Positions 16,542 through 24,799 of a DNA stretch of 64,000 nucleotides are shown here, in pieces. A program made the translations under genes and the position numbers. The DNA comes from Pseudomonas sp. VD-NE ins (GTDB taxonomy: Bacteria > Pseudomonadota > Gammaproteobacteria > Pseudomonadales > Pseudomonadaceae): positions 5,034,501 to 5,098,500 of the forward strand of contig NZ_CP134772.1 of the NCBI RefSeq assembly GCF_031882575.1, given 5' to 3'. Position 1 is the first letter of the stretch. Every line of letters starts with the position of its first letter. The notes below the pieces were generated by a model. That model searched no databases. It worked only from the letters and a program-made list of their open reading frames with translations, and was not told where the DNA came from.

Positions 16542-17412
16542 AACTGCCCAACAATTCGACGAGGGCATGCGCGCCCTTCTGCAATGGCTGGCTCTTGAGC
16601 CACACCGCATGCACCGGCATCACCAGACCGTTTTCGATGTTGCGGAAATTCAGGCGTTTCAGCCGCCCGGACTCAATCCGCGCCTGCACCACCGACAGCG
16701 GAAAATTGCCCCAACCCAATCCCGCCTCGACCATTTCCATCGCTGTTTCAAGGCTGTCGGTACGCCAATACGACTCCGCCACCAACGGTCGCGTCTCACT
16801 GATCGGTAAGTCCCGGCTGGCGACGATGATCTGTCGCACATGCACCAGGTCTTCAAGAAACACATCCTGCCCCTGCAACAGCGGACTGTCCGCCGCCAGC
16901 GTGGCGATCATCCGTTCGTTGCCGACAAACTGAAATCGCTCCAGCACGTTCATGCTCAACCCGGCGAACGCCAGACACACGCTGACCCGGCCGCTGTGCA
17001 GCATCGCCAGCACGTCATCCTGCGGTGCAGTGAGCACTTCGATATCGAGCAATGGATGGAGCTCGGCGATCACCTTGATCGCCGCCAGCAAGCGCCGCCG
17101 GTCGATGTCCGCGACCACGCCAATCGACAACTTGCTCTCCAGCCCCAGCGACAATTCCACGGCATGCACTTGCAGTTGCTTGAGCTGTTCGGCGATCAGT
17201 CGCGCGTGAGGCACCAGCGACAGTGCCATCGGCGTCGGTTGCGGTTCGCGATGGCTGCGGTCGAAGAGCAGATAACCCAGTTCGGCTTCAAGGTTGCCAA
17301 TGCTCATGCTGACGGCGGAAGGCACCCGACCTAATGCCCGTGCCGCCGCCGAAAACGAGCCGCGTTCAATTACGGCAAGAAACAGCTCGATGCTGTCGCT
17401 GTTGAAATTCAC
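16540..17412 (-). CDS. LysR-family regulator divergent from the second PACE gene
   Basis: A 290-residue LysR-type protein. The N-terminal domain reads FLAVIERGSFSAAARALGRV, PSAVSMSIGNLEAELGYLLF, then the effector domain. A GTG at 17412 (giving MNFNSDS) is taken as start; a GTG three codons upstream is possible, and no ATG exists here. It lies 121 bases from a PACE efflux gene on the other strand, an aceR/aceI-like layout repeated from 4406-5787. Its stop codon TGA shares bases with the end of the family E repeat, so the C-terminus (VELLGS) may have been reshaped by the repeat. Confidence 0.88.
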   Translation of the reverse strand: MNFNSDSIELFLAVIERGSFSAAARALGRVPSAVSMSIGNLEAELGYLLFDRSHREPQPTPMALSLVPHARLIAEQLKQLQVHAVELSLGLESKLSIGVVADIDRRRLLAAIKVIAELHPLLDIEVLTAPQDDVLAMLHSGRVSVCLAFAGLSMNVLERFQFVGNERMIATLAADSPLLQGQDVFLEDLVHVRQIIVASRDLPISETRPLVAESYWRTDSLETAMEMVEAGLGWGNFPLSVVQARIESGRLKRLNFRNIENGLVMPVHAVWLKSQPLQKGAHALVELLGS

Positions 17413-17533
17413 TTCACACACCTATCAACAAAACTGAAAGTAGCTGACTTTTTCTGTCAGCTCTATTGAAGCTATCTTTCGCCGCCTTCGCCAGTCCCAC
17501 TGGCCCAAAAGTCGCAAGAAAGAGGCAATCCCC

Positions 17534-17974
17534 ATGCAAGGCGTCAAACGCAAACTGGTCTACGTATCGCTCTACGAAGTGATCGGCATGACCTTCTCCG
17601 CCCTCGGTCTGGCGCTGTTGTCCGGCACCTCACCGGGCAGCACCGGGCCATTGGCGGTGATCATCACCACCATCGCCGTGACCTGGAATTTCATCTACAC
17701 CTCGTTGTTCGAGCACTGGGAAAGCCGCCAGCAATCGCGCACCCGCACGGTAAAACGACGCATTGCTCACGCCGTCGGCTTTCAACTGACGCTGATCGTG
17801 TTCCTGATTCCGTTGATCGCGTGGTGGATGAACATCAGCTTGGTACAGGCGTTTCTGCTCGATCTGGCGTTGATCATTTTCATCCCGTGCTACACGTTCG
17901 CCTTCAACTGGCTGTTCGACCGGATCTTCGGACTGCCTGCATCGGCATTGCCGGATTCGGCGGCTGCGGCATAA
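17534..17974 (+). CDS. PACE-family (AceI-like) small efflux protein
   Basis: A 146-residue, four-helix membrane protein of the PACE family. The two halves read RKLVYVSLYEVIGMTFSALG and RRIAHAVGFQLTLIVFLIPL; each ends in an aromatic-rich loop (WNFIYTSLFEHWE and FAFNWLFDRIFG). The Glu in SLYEVIG sits where AceI has its essential Glu15. In the second half the equivalent position is Gln (GFQLTL), unlike the 4406 paralogue where the corresponding residue is Glu (LLFEGGL). The divergent LysR gene probably controls it. Substrate unknown; biocides and diamines are exported by characterised relatives. Confidence 0.88.
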   Translation: MQGVKRKLVYVSLYEVIGMTFSALGLALLSGTSPGSTGPLAVIITTIAVTWNFIYTSLFEHWESRQQSRTRTVKRRIAHAVGFQLTLIVFLIPLIAWWMNISLVQAFLLDLALIIFIPCYTFAFNWLFDRIFGLPASALPDSAAAA

Positions 17975-18099
17975 ATCGTTAATTCGTAAGCAGATATTGC
18001 GAGAATTCAGCGGTTTATCTGTGTAAACCGCCGATATTCACAATCCGTGAACTCCGATAGCAGGCTAAGCTTTTCCATCAATAAAAAATGGACCAGCCC

Positions 18100-19524
18100 A
18101 TGACTGCTCACGCCCCCGCCGCCGCGCAAAGCGACGGCATCGACCCGATCCGCGCCGCCCAAGTGTCCGCCCGCATTGATCGTCTTCCGGCGGTCGCGAC
18201 GATCTGGCGGCTGGTGGCGCTGCTGTCGATCGGTGGTTTTTTCGAACTGTACGACCTGTTCCAGACCGCCTACATCAGCCCCGGGCTGATCCGCGACGGG
18301 ATCTTTGCCACTGGCAATCAGGGTGTGTTCGGTTTCTCCGATCAAGCGGCGTTTGCCTCGGCGACGTTCCTCGGCCTGTTCCTCGGCGCCAGCCTGCTCA
18401 GCCCGTTGGCCGATCGCTTTGGCCGCCGCGCGATCTTCACCTTCGCCCTGGTCTGGTACACAGTGGCGACGGTGCTGATGGGCATTGAGAGTTCGGCGCT
18501 GGGCATCATCTGCATGCGCTTTCTGGTCGGCATCGGTTTGGGCATCGAACTGGTGACCATCGACGCCTACCTCTCGGAACTGGTGCCCAAGCGCATGCGC
18601 AGTTCGGCATTTGCCTTTGCGTTTTTCGTGCAGTTCCTGTCGGTGCCGGCGGTGGCGTTGATGTCGTGGTGGCTGGTGCCGCAAGCGCCGTTCGGCGTGT
18701 CCGGCTGGCGTTGGGTGGTGTTGGCCAGTGCAGTGTTTGCGCTGTTTATCTGGTGGCTGCGCAAGCGTCTGCCGGAATCGCCGCGCTGGCTCGCGCAGCA
18801 TGGCCGCTTTGATGAAGCCAACCGGATTCTTGATGGCATCGAAGCACGCTGCGAGAAAGATCACGGCAAGCCGCTGGACGTTCCCGAAACGGTCCCGGTC
18901 GACGTCGAAGGCAAGGGTCGCTTCGCCGATATCTGGCAGCCACCGTATCGTCGTCGCGCATTGATGCTGATCGTTTTCCACATCTTCCAGGCCATCGGGT
19001 TCTTCGGTTTCGGCAACTGGTTGCCGGCGCTGCTCTCCGGCCAGGGCGTCAGCGTCACCCACAGTTTGATGTACGCCTTCATCATCACCCTCGCCTACCC
19101 GCTCGGGCCGCTGCTGTTCGTCAAGTTCGCCAACCGTTTCGAAAACAAATGGCAGATCGTCGGTTCGGCCCTCGGCGCGATGACCTTCGGCACCTTGTTC
19201 GCCCTGCAGACCAGCGCCTTCGGGCTGATCTTCTGCGGAGTGATGATCACCTTCTGCAACGCCTGGCTGAGCTTCAGTTATCACTCGTACCAGAGCGAAC
19301 TGTTCCCGACCAACATTCGCGCCCGCGCCGTGGGTTTCTGTTATTCGTTCAGTCGCTTGTCGACGGTGTTCAGCAGCTTGCTGATCGGGATGTTCCTGGA
19401 TAATTTCGGCACGCCGGGAGTGTTGGCATTCATCGTCAGCAGCATGCTGATCGTGATGCTGACCATTGGCTGGTTCGGTCCGCGCACGCGCAATCTGGCA
19501 CTAGAGAACATTGCCCATCGCTGA
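18100..19524 (+). CDS. MFS transporter (sugar porter/NiaP-like)
   Basis: A 474-residue major-facilitator protein with twelve predicted membrane segments. Features: GGFFELYDLFQTAYISPGLI in TM1, GASLLSPLADRFGRRAIFTF (motif A), RFLVGIGLGIELVTIDAYLS, then SELVPKRMRSSAFAF in the central loop and YQSELFPTNIRARAVGFCYS in the second half, typical of the sugar porter and metabolite:H+ symporter groups. ATG at 18100 follows GGA at normal spacing; an ATG four codons earlier is possible. The gene is alone between a PACE gene and a hypothetical gene. The substrate, possibly a small carboxylate or vitamin, cannot be read from the sequence. Confidence 0.85.
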   Translation: MTAHAPAAAQSDGIDPIRAAQVSARIDRLPAVATIWRLVALLSIGGFFELYDLFQTAYISPGLIRDGIFATGNQGVFGFSDQAAFASATFLGLFLGASLLSPLADRFGRRAIFTFALVWYTVATVLMGIESSALGIICMRFLVGIGLGIELVTIDAYLSELVPKRMRSSAFAFAFFVQFLSVPAVALMSWWLVPQAPFGVSGWRWVVLASAVFALFIWWLRKRLPESPRWLAQHGRFDEANRILDGIEARCEKDHGKPLDVPETVPVDVEGKGRFADIWQPPYRRRALMLIVFHIFQAIGFFGFGNWLPALLSGQGVSVTHSLMYAFIITLAYPLGPLLFVKFANRFENKWQIVGSALGAMTFGTLFALQTSAFGLIFCGVMITFCNAWLSFSYHSYQSELFPTNIRARAVGFCYSFSRLSTVFSSLLIGMFLDNFGTPGVLAFIVSSMLIVMLTIGWFGPRTRNLALENIAHR

Positions 19525-19533
19525 CGGGCGCAA

Positions 19534-19570
19534 CGGTCATCCTCTGCCGCTTATCGGCAATGGATGACCG
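19534..19570 (+). terminator. nested hairpin after the MFS gene
   Basis: CGGTCATCC pairs with GGATGACCG, enclosing TGCCG/CGGCA. It starts ten bases after the MFS stop codon. There is no T-run, so it may protect the 3' end rather than terminate. Confidence 0.45.
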
Positions 19571-19679
19571 CCGCGAACACCTGACTGATGATCAAATTGT
19601 TGAAATAAAAGGATTTATTCAGAAGGCACGGTAATTGCTCCGTTACGCCAGTCAGCAATTACCTACAGGTCTACACATC

Positions 19680-20225
19680 ATGTTGATCAGTGCCAAACAA
19701 CAGCAAATCATTCACCTGCCAAAAGCGCTGAATGACGATGCGACGTCCACCGCCGCAGCCGGTCTGCAAGGTGGCCTGCACGGCGCCATGCTGCAAACCC
19801 TGCAAAACCAGACGCAGGCGCAAACCGCCGAAGCCACTGCCAAGGTGCAGGACTCGGCCACGCAGATCGCCACCCAGCAAGTCAGCGAAGCCTCGCGTAT
19901 CAGCGACAACGTCGACGAAGCGTTCGCCAAGACCCGCGTGGGCCTGCAGTCGACCGACGCCACCAGCGCCTCGGCGACATCCGCCACTGACGAGTTCAAG
20001 GATTACATGAGCAAGACGCCGGAACAGCGTTTGCGCGACAGTATCCTGCAGTCCATGGGGCTGACCGAAGATGACATCAAAGCCATGCCGCCGGAGAAAC
20101 AACTGGCCGTCGGCAAGGAGATCGCCGAGCGCTTGCAGGACAAGATGAAGTTGGCGCAGGCGGAGAAAGACAACGACGTGAAGGACAGTGACAAGCAGGC
20201 GGACAAGTTTCTCGCTGCACTCTGA
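19680..20225 (+). CDS. alanine/glutamine-rich protein of unknown function
   Basis: A 181-residue protein with no signal peptide or membrane segment. Residues 20-100 are rich in Ala, Gln, Thr and Ser (GLHGAMLQTLQNQTQAQTAE) and look flexible or coiled. Residues 110-165 are a compact helical motif, TPEQRLRDSILQSMGLTEDD then IKAMPPEKQLAVGKEIAERL, which I recognise as recurring in several Pseudomonas proteins but cannot name as a family. The C-terminus is highly charged (AEKDNDVKDSDKQADKF). ATG at 19680 is used; an upstream start at 19635 lacks support. It is a single gene after a long leader. Confidence 0.75.
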   Translation: MLISAKQQQIIHLPKALNDDATSTAAAGLQGGLHGAMLQTLQNQTQAQTAEATAKVQDSATQIATQQVSEASRISDNVDEAFAKTRVGLQSTDATSASATSATDEFKDYMSKTPEQRLRDSILQSMGLTEDDIKAMPPEKQLAVGKEIAERLQDKMKLAQAEKDNDVKDSDKQADKFLAAL

Positions 20226-20258
20226 GACCACGGATTCCTGGCTACCGCACGGTATCCC

Positions 20259-20350
20259 TGTAGGAGCTGCCGAAGGCTGCGATCTTTTGATCTTGCTTCC
20301 ACCAACGAATCAAAAGATCGCAGCCTCGTTCCACTCGACAGCTCCTACAG
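20259..20350. repeat. REP doublet, family B
   Basis: Inverted copies of TGTAGGAGCTGCCGAAGGCT / AGCTCCTACA with inner arms GCGATCTTTTGAT and ATCAAAAGATCGC. The right half carries the variant TCGTTCCACTCGACAGCTCC. It separates the convergent unknown and MCP-like genes. Confidence 0.88.
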
Positions 20351-20364
20351 GCCACTTTGTGGAA

Positions 20365-21684
20365 TCAGTTCAGTTGCAGGGTCTCATTGAACTGGCTGAT
20401 CGCATCCACCACATGCCGCGAGCCCTGCTGAATCTCCAGAATCACCTCCCCCGCCTCGTTCGCCAGCTCCACCCCGAGCCCGGTGCGGCTCAGGCTTGAT
20501 TGCATGCTCGACACCGCACTCAGCGACAGGTCATGGTTCTTGCGCACTACCTCGACAATTTCCAGGGTTGCCTGACTGGTTCGCGCAGCCAGGCTGCGCA
20601 CTTCATCCGCAACCACGGCAAACCCGCGTCCATGTTCACCGGCCCGCGCCGCTTCGATGGCGGCGTTGAGCGCCAGCAGGTTGGTCTGGTCGGCAATGCC
20701 GCGAATGGTCTGCACGATGGTGCCGATGATGTCCGACTGTTTGCTCACTGCATCGATACTGGACGCAGCTTCGTTGAGGTCGCGGGAAATGTCCTGAATG
20801 ATCTGCACGGTTTGCTGCACGACCTGTGAGCCTTTTTGCGCGCAGGCGTCGTTTTGTACCGAGGTGCTGTGGGCCGATTCGGCAGCGTTCTGCAATGTAG
20901 TCATCTGATGGGTGATGTCGCTGGCGAATTTCACCACTTTGTACAGTCGCCCTTTGGCATCGAACAGCGGGTTGTACGAGGCTTCGAGGTAAACCATCTG
21001 CCCGGTTTTGTTCTTGCGTTCGAAACGATGTGAGTGATATTCGCCGCGATTGAGCGAAGCCCAGAATGCCTTGTACTGCGCAGACTCGGCTTCGGCACGA
21101 TGGCAGAACAGGCTGTGATGATGGCCGACGATTTCGTTGAGCGAGTACTGCATGGTTTGCAGAAAGTTGTCGTTGGCGGTAATGACATTGCCTTCCGGGG
21201 TGAACTCGATCACCGCCATGGAACGGCTGATCGCCGCCAGCATGCTTTCTTCTTCGTGTTCTTTATTCACCCGAGCGGTGATGTCGGCAGCCACTTTGAT
21301 CACGCTCTGGACTTGCTTGTCCGGGCCATATACCGGCATGTAACTGGCTTCGAGCCAGACTTCCCTGCCGGCCTTGTTCAAGCGCAGGAAAGTCCCGCTG
21401 ATCGGTTCACCACGCGCCAGGTCACGCCACAATCTGGCGTACTCTTCGCTGCGGTAAAAAGCCTCTTCACAAAACACCCGATGATGTTTGCCACGCACTT
21501 CATCGGCGCTGTAGCCCATGGTCTTGCAGAAGTTTTCATTGGCATCGAGAACGATGCCGTCAGGGCTGAACTCGATCATGGCCATCGAACGGCTGATCGC
21601 GGCCAGTTTGGCGTTGGCCTCGGTCAGGGCGCAGCTGAAGCGCTCGATTTCCTGCAGGTCAGCCTTGTGATGTAGGTTGAACAT
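20365..21684 (-). CDS. PAS-PAS-MCP signalling protein, BdlA-like
   Basis: A 439-residue soluble chemotaxis-type transducer with no transmembrane segment. PAS domain 1 spans about 27-140 ([20 protein letters not shown]), PAS domain 2 about 148-260 ([20 protein letters not shown]); the two are close duplicates. The C-terminal part is an MCP signalling domain with the conserved tip [20 protein letters not shown] and [25 protein letters not shown] wording. The order and size match BdlA of P. aeruginosa (two PAS plus TarH, about 417 residues), which triggers biofilm dispersal on nutrient change and is cleaved between its PAS domains. Orthology is inferred from architecture only; Aer-like energy taxis receptors are an alternative. 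Confidence 0.88.
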   Translation of the reverse strand: MFNLHHKADLQEIERFSCALTEANAKLAAISRSMAMIEFSPDGIVLDANENFCKTMGYSADEVRGKHHRVFCEEAFYRSEEYARLWRDLARGEPISGTFLRLNKAGREVWLEASYMPVYGPDKQVQSVIKVAADITARVNKEHEEESMLAAISRSMAVIEFTPEGNVITANDNFLQTMQYSLNEIVGHHHSLFCHRAEAESAQYKAFWASLNRGEYHSHRFERKNKTGQMVYLEASYNPLFDAKGRLYKVVKFASDITHQMTTLQNAAESAHSTSVQNDACAQKGSQVVQQTVQIIQDISRDLNEAASSIDAVSKQSDIIGTIVQTIRGIADQTNLLALNAAIEAARAGEHGRGFAVVADEVRSLAARTSQATLEIVEVVRKNHDLSLSAVSSMQSSLSRTGLGVELANEAGEVILEIQQGSRHVVDAISQFNETLQLN

Positions 21685-22143
21685 GGTTGTATCACCTTCC
21701 GCGCGGACTTTTGATTTGATGAAAGTTCAGTTCTTTCACGATCCACCACTACGTTCCACAGAACAGGCACACGCATTCCTCCACGGGAGGAAGTTGTCAG
21801 GTGATAAATGATGATCAATCGGAGAGTCCATGCAGCGACGCTCTAATCAAGACATCCTTCTCTTGATAGCCCGCACGCGGGCCAGCCCTAACGCGTTGAA
21901 GAACTTCCATGTAAGCGACGCTCCTTGTTGGTTCAGTGTCGGTGCCTTGGGTTGCGCACTCTGGCAGCATGAATTCACGGACCAATCTGTGCATCCGCCA
22001 TGTTTTGACATGACGGTCGACATAGTTAGTTACAGGAAGCATAGCCAGTGCCAAGACCAGCGCAAGGCCACTAGTCGGCCAGTATCTGGCACTTTTTGCA
22101 CAAGAAACGGTTCAGCGCGGGGAGAATTGTTGGCGGGGCGGAC
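21685..22143. other. gene-poor stretch, possible remnant
   Basis: No convincing gene is seen in these 460 bases. A minus-strand frame at 21815-22090 is open without an ATG at its start and would encode LALVLALAMLPVTNYVDRHV followed by a basic segment, resembling a membrane-anchored N-terminus cut off from the rest of a protein. The base composition is lower in GC than in neighbouring genes. It may hold the promoter of the BdlA-like gene at its left end and a decayed gene at its right. Confidence 0.4.
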
Positions 22144-22216
22144 GTTTTCGCGAGCAAGTTCGCTCCCACAGGAGAAACGCATTCCAATGTGGGAGCGAGC
22201 CTGCTCGCGAAGGCGC
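22144..22216. repeat. REP doublet, family A, inverted order
   Basis: Here the two family A palindromes face the other way: TTCGCGAGCA..CGCTCCCAC comes first, then TGTGGGAGCGAGCCTGCTCG. The left copy carries AAGTT in place of GGCTC, a diverged variant. Confidence 0.85.
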
Positions 22217-22249
22217 CATAAGAAGCACTGCAAAAACAACAGAAACGAC

Positions 22250-23263
22250 TTACAGACTTCCAGTCACTTTGGTTGCCACCTCAGCAGGCACCCAAGGCTT
22301 CCAGACCTGCGGCTGATCACGCAAAAACGCCTGCGCCACCACTCTCGGCTGCAAGCGCTTTTCACTCATCCCCGCCAAAGTCTGGTTCAACAGATCAATC
22401 GGCAAATCGACCTTTTCAAAGAACGTTACCAGTTCCGGGTACTGCGCCTTGAACGGCGCCGACACGCCAATCGCCAGACTCGCCGGCATCGACCGGGTGC
22501 CTTTTGGATTCGGGTTATTGGCATCGGCGAGGGTTTTCCAGGCCTCGGCATCGAACGGCGGTTCTTCCAGTTTCACCAGTTTGAATCGCCCCAGCAGCGG
22601 CGTCGGTGACCAGTAGTAGAACAACACCGGTTTGCCCCGTTTGATCGACGACGCCACCTCGGCATCCAGTGCCGCGCCGGAACCGGTGCGGAAGTTGACG
22701 AAGCTGTCGTTCAGCGCATAAGCCTTGAGTTTCTGGCTGTTGACGATTTCCGAGGTCCAACCGGTCGGGCTGTTGAGGAAACGTCCGCGAGCCGGGTCTT
22801 CCGGGTCGCGGAACACATCCTTGTAGCGCGGCAAGTCCGCCACCGACTTCAACTCCGGCGCCAACGCTTTGATGCCCCGCTCGGGGTCACCCTTGATCAC
22901 ATACTCCGGCACCCACCAGCCTTCGGTTGCGCCTTTGACCGTGTCGCCCAGGCCGAACACCTTGCCTTCTGCGGCAGCCTTGACCCACGCCGGACTGCGC
23001 CCGGCCCATTCCTCGCCGATCACCTGAATATCGTTTTTCGCCAGCGCCGCTTCCAGGCTGACGGTGCTGCCGGGCAACGTGTCGGTCGGGTAGCCGTAGC
23101 CTTTCTCGACGATCAGGCGCAGCACTTCAGTGATGAAACTGCCGCTTTCCCAAGTGATGTCGCCGAAGTGGATCGGCGTGGTTTTCTCCGATGCCGCCAC
23201 AGCGCCAACACTCAGGCTCAGTGCCAGCAGCGAAGTGCCGAGCAGGGTTTTGATCGATCTCAT
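22250..23263 (-). CDS. ABC transporter substrate-binding protein, glycine-betaine/OpuAC type
   Basis: A 337-residue periplasmic protein. The ATG at 23263 gives a Sec signal peptide MRSIKTLLGTSLLALSLSVG ending at AVAASE, and follows AGAGG. The mature part has the OpuAC/ProX pattern: IHFGDITWESGSFITEVLRL, GEEWAGRSPAWVKAA, GWWVPEYVIKG, LNSPTGWTSEIVN, and FYYWSPTPLLGRFKLVKLEE; the aromatic residues in these segments form the quaternary-amine cage in the family. No permease or ATPase gene is nearby. Most unusual, its start codon overlaps the stop of a FecI-like sigma factor gene (ATGA at 23260-23263), so the two should be translationally coupled. The ligand could be a betaine or another cationic compound. 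Confidence 0.88.
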   Translation of the reverse strand: MRSIKTLLGTSLLALSLSVGAVAASEKTTPIHFGDITWESGSFITEVLRLIVEKGYGYPTDTLPGSTVSLEAALAKNDIQVIGEEWAGRSPAWVKAAAEGKVFGLGDTVKGATEGWWVPEYVIKGDPERGIKALAPELKSVADLPRYKDVFRDPEDPARGRFLNSPTGWTSEIVNSQKLKAYALNDSFVNFRTGSGAALDAEVASSIKRGKPVLFYYWSPTPLLGRFKLVKLEEPPFDAEAWKTLADANNPNPKGTRSMPASLAIGVSAPFKAQYPELVTFFEKVDLPIDLLNQTLAGMSEKRLQPRVVAQAFLRDQPQVWKPWVPAEVATKVTGSL

Positions 23264-23787
23264 GCGGACCTCTTGTCTTGCAGGGATTGGTTGGCGCTGT
23301 GGCGATCGCACAGCGCTTGGGAACGGCTCATGTAGACGCTGACCGAACGCTGGGAGATGCCCAGTTCGGCGGCGATTTGCGGGTAGGTCATGCCGTCGAT
23401 GCGGGCGAGCAGAAACGTCGTGCGGACCTTGTCGGGCAAGCGTTGCAAGCTGTGATCGAGGCGGTTGAGGGTTTGCGATAGGGTGACGAGATCTTCAGGC
23501 GAAACGGCGTAATCGACATCGAGTTGCTGGCGATGACGACGCTCCAGATCACTGCGCCGCCAGCGTTGATAGAGCAGGCGCTGGGCGATGGTCGTCAGCA
23601 AGGCGCGGGGTTCGCGGATGGCCCTCAGCGACGGGGCTTCGAGCAATTGCGCAAAGGTCTCAGCGGCGATGTCCTCGCTGCCGGCCGCGTCGTGCAGATG
23701 CCCGCGCAGGTATGCGCAGAGCCAGCGATAGTGAGCGCGAAACAGATCGTCCACGGTGTTGCGATGGGAAAGCTCGGCGCCGGACAT
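23260..23787 (-). CDS. FecI-like ECF sigma factor without FecR or receptor
   Basis: A 175-residue ECF sigma factor of the iron-starvation (FecI) type. Region 2 is at 12-80 (VDDLFRAHYRWLCAYLRGHL, DIAAETFAQLLE, PRALLTTIAQRLLYQRWRRS); region 4 at 115-165 (LPDKVRTTFLLARIDGMTYP, QIAAELGISQRSVSVYMSRS). FecI proteins normally precede a fecR anti-sigma gene and a TonB receptor gene. Here neither is present; instead the stop overlaps the start of a betaine-type binding-protein gene. The ATG at 23787 follows AGGAG. Its promoter region (23788-23909) is very AT-rich and contains no clear Fur box. It may drive the same operon or distant iron genes. Confidence 0.9.
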   Translation of the reverse strand: MSGAELSHRNTVDDLFRAHYRWLCAYLRGHLHDAAGSEDIAAETFAQLLEAPSLRAIREPRALLTTIAQRLLYQRWRRSDLERRHRQQLDVDYAVSPEDLVTLSQTLNRLDHSLQRLPDKVRTTFLLARIDGMTYPQIAAELGISQRSVSVYMSRSQALCDRHSANQSLQDKRSA

Positions 23788-23879
23788 AGGGGCTCCTGGT
23801 TAGGGGTCGCTGAATGTCCGGTGTTCCGGTGGCGCGATCGTAGCAAGGCGCCTTATTCTTTAAAAATACTTAAATTTCA

Positions 23880-23908
23880 TTTTTATATTCTATTTTGAAA
23901 TATAAAAA
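23880..23908. promoter_or_regulatory. AT-rich inverted repeat upstream of the FecI-like gene
   Basis: TTTTTATAT at 23880-23888 and ATATAAAAA at 23900-23908 are exact complements in an 80-base AT-rich patch. It could be part of the promoter or a regulator site for the sigma gene, 93 bases downstream. No known consensus is matched. Confidence 0.35.
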
Positions 23909-23909
23909 C

Positions 23910-23978
23910 AAAAGATCGCAGCCTTCGGCAGCTGCTACACCGATCCCCTGTAGGAGCTGCCGAAGGCTGCGATCTTTT
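23910..23978. repeat. REP doublet, family B, inverted order
   Basis: Two family B half-elements arranged tail to tail: AAAGATCGCAGCCTTCGGCA, 20 bases of spacer, then TGTAGGAGCTGCCGAAGGCT ending GCGATCTTTT. It abuts the stop codon of the PhnD-like gene. Confidence 0.88.
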
Positions 23979-24768
23979 AGCGCAAGCGGCCATAGCCAAG
24001 TTCTTCAGCCTCACCCTGATAGTCGAGGAGGATCTGATAATCGCTCTCGCTAGCCGCAAGCACCTCAGGCAATCCCAAGGTCTCCACGACATCAGGGAGT
24101 TCGCGCAAGGTTTCATTCATTACCTGTCGGAGCTGCTCGATCTGCTCATCCGTAGCGCTACCGACCGTAATGAACGGCAAGGTCGGGCTCAGGGCACTGC
24201 GCGCAATCACCCGCAAGGCACGGACTTCTTCCGGCGCATGTTGCAACAGATAGGCGTAGGTGACGCTGTCGATGGCGGCCAGATCGGCGCGGTTTTCGCG
24301 CAACCAGCGCAGGCTCTCGCGATGGCCGCCGCTGATGCCGACCGAGGCGAAGAAGTGTCCGTCCTGATTCAGTGGCGCCAAGCGCTGACGCAGCAGGTTC
24401 ATGCCACTGTTGGAGTCTTCGCTGTTGATCACCCCCCGACTGTTGTGAAAGTCCGCCAGGGTTTTGCGTGGGTCGTCAACTCGGCCGAGGATCAGGCTGC
24501 AATGATTGCCGGCGCTGGCGTCGGGCAGTTCGTAGCGTGGGCGGCCGACGATGCGCACTTGTCCGCGCAATGCAGTCATCAGCGGATAGCCGCAGGTTTG
24601 CGTGAGCAGCAACTCGGGGGATAACCAGAGTTCGGGCAATGACAGGCCTTCAGCGCTCAGGCGAGTGTGGCCAAGTTGCTCGAGAATGCGCGCAATCCAA
24701 CGCTCATTGGCCGCGCGGATCGGCTCGGGGGCGACGTACATCAAGAGTTCGGTGTGGTGTTGGGTCAT
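23977..24768 (-). CDS. PhnD-like substrate-binding-fold protein without signal peptide
   Basis: A 263-residue protein related to the phosphate/phosphonate-binding PhnD family of ABC binding proteins. Segments include LWLSPELLLTQTCGYPLMTA, LADFHNSRGVINSEDSNSGM (the S-x-S-G-x-N/M loop where PhnD proteins bind oxyanions), GGHRESLRWLRENRADLAAI and DSVTYAYLLQHAP. Unlike true PhnD it has no signal peptide or lipobox: the N-terminus is MTQHHTELLMYVAPEPIRAA. It is therefore probably cytoplasmic and may be a sensor or enzyme rather than a transport component. No permease or ATPase genes adjoin it. The start at 24768 is preferred over 24798. Confidence 0.8.
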   Translation of the reverse strand: MTQHHTELLMYVAPEPIRAANERWIARILEQLGHTRLSAEGLSLPELWLSPELLLTQTCGYPLMTALRGQVRIVGRPRYELPDASAGNHCSLILGRVDDPRKTLADFHNSRGVINSEDSNSGMNLLRQRLAPLNQDGHFFASVGISGGHRESLRWLRENRADLAAIDSVTYAYLLQHAPEEVRALRVIARSALSPTLPFITVGSATDEQIEQLRQVMNETLRELPDVVETLGLPEVLAASESDYQILLDYQGEAEELGYGRLR

Positions 24769-24799
24769 ACACGTTTTTCCCGAGTTACAAATATCCAAT

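Noticed and set aside
21830..22609. A plus-strand frame of 259 codons starting in the gene-poor stretch
   Set aside because: It runs through a REP doublet and into the antisense of the betaine-type binding-protein gene; the sequence has no family features.
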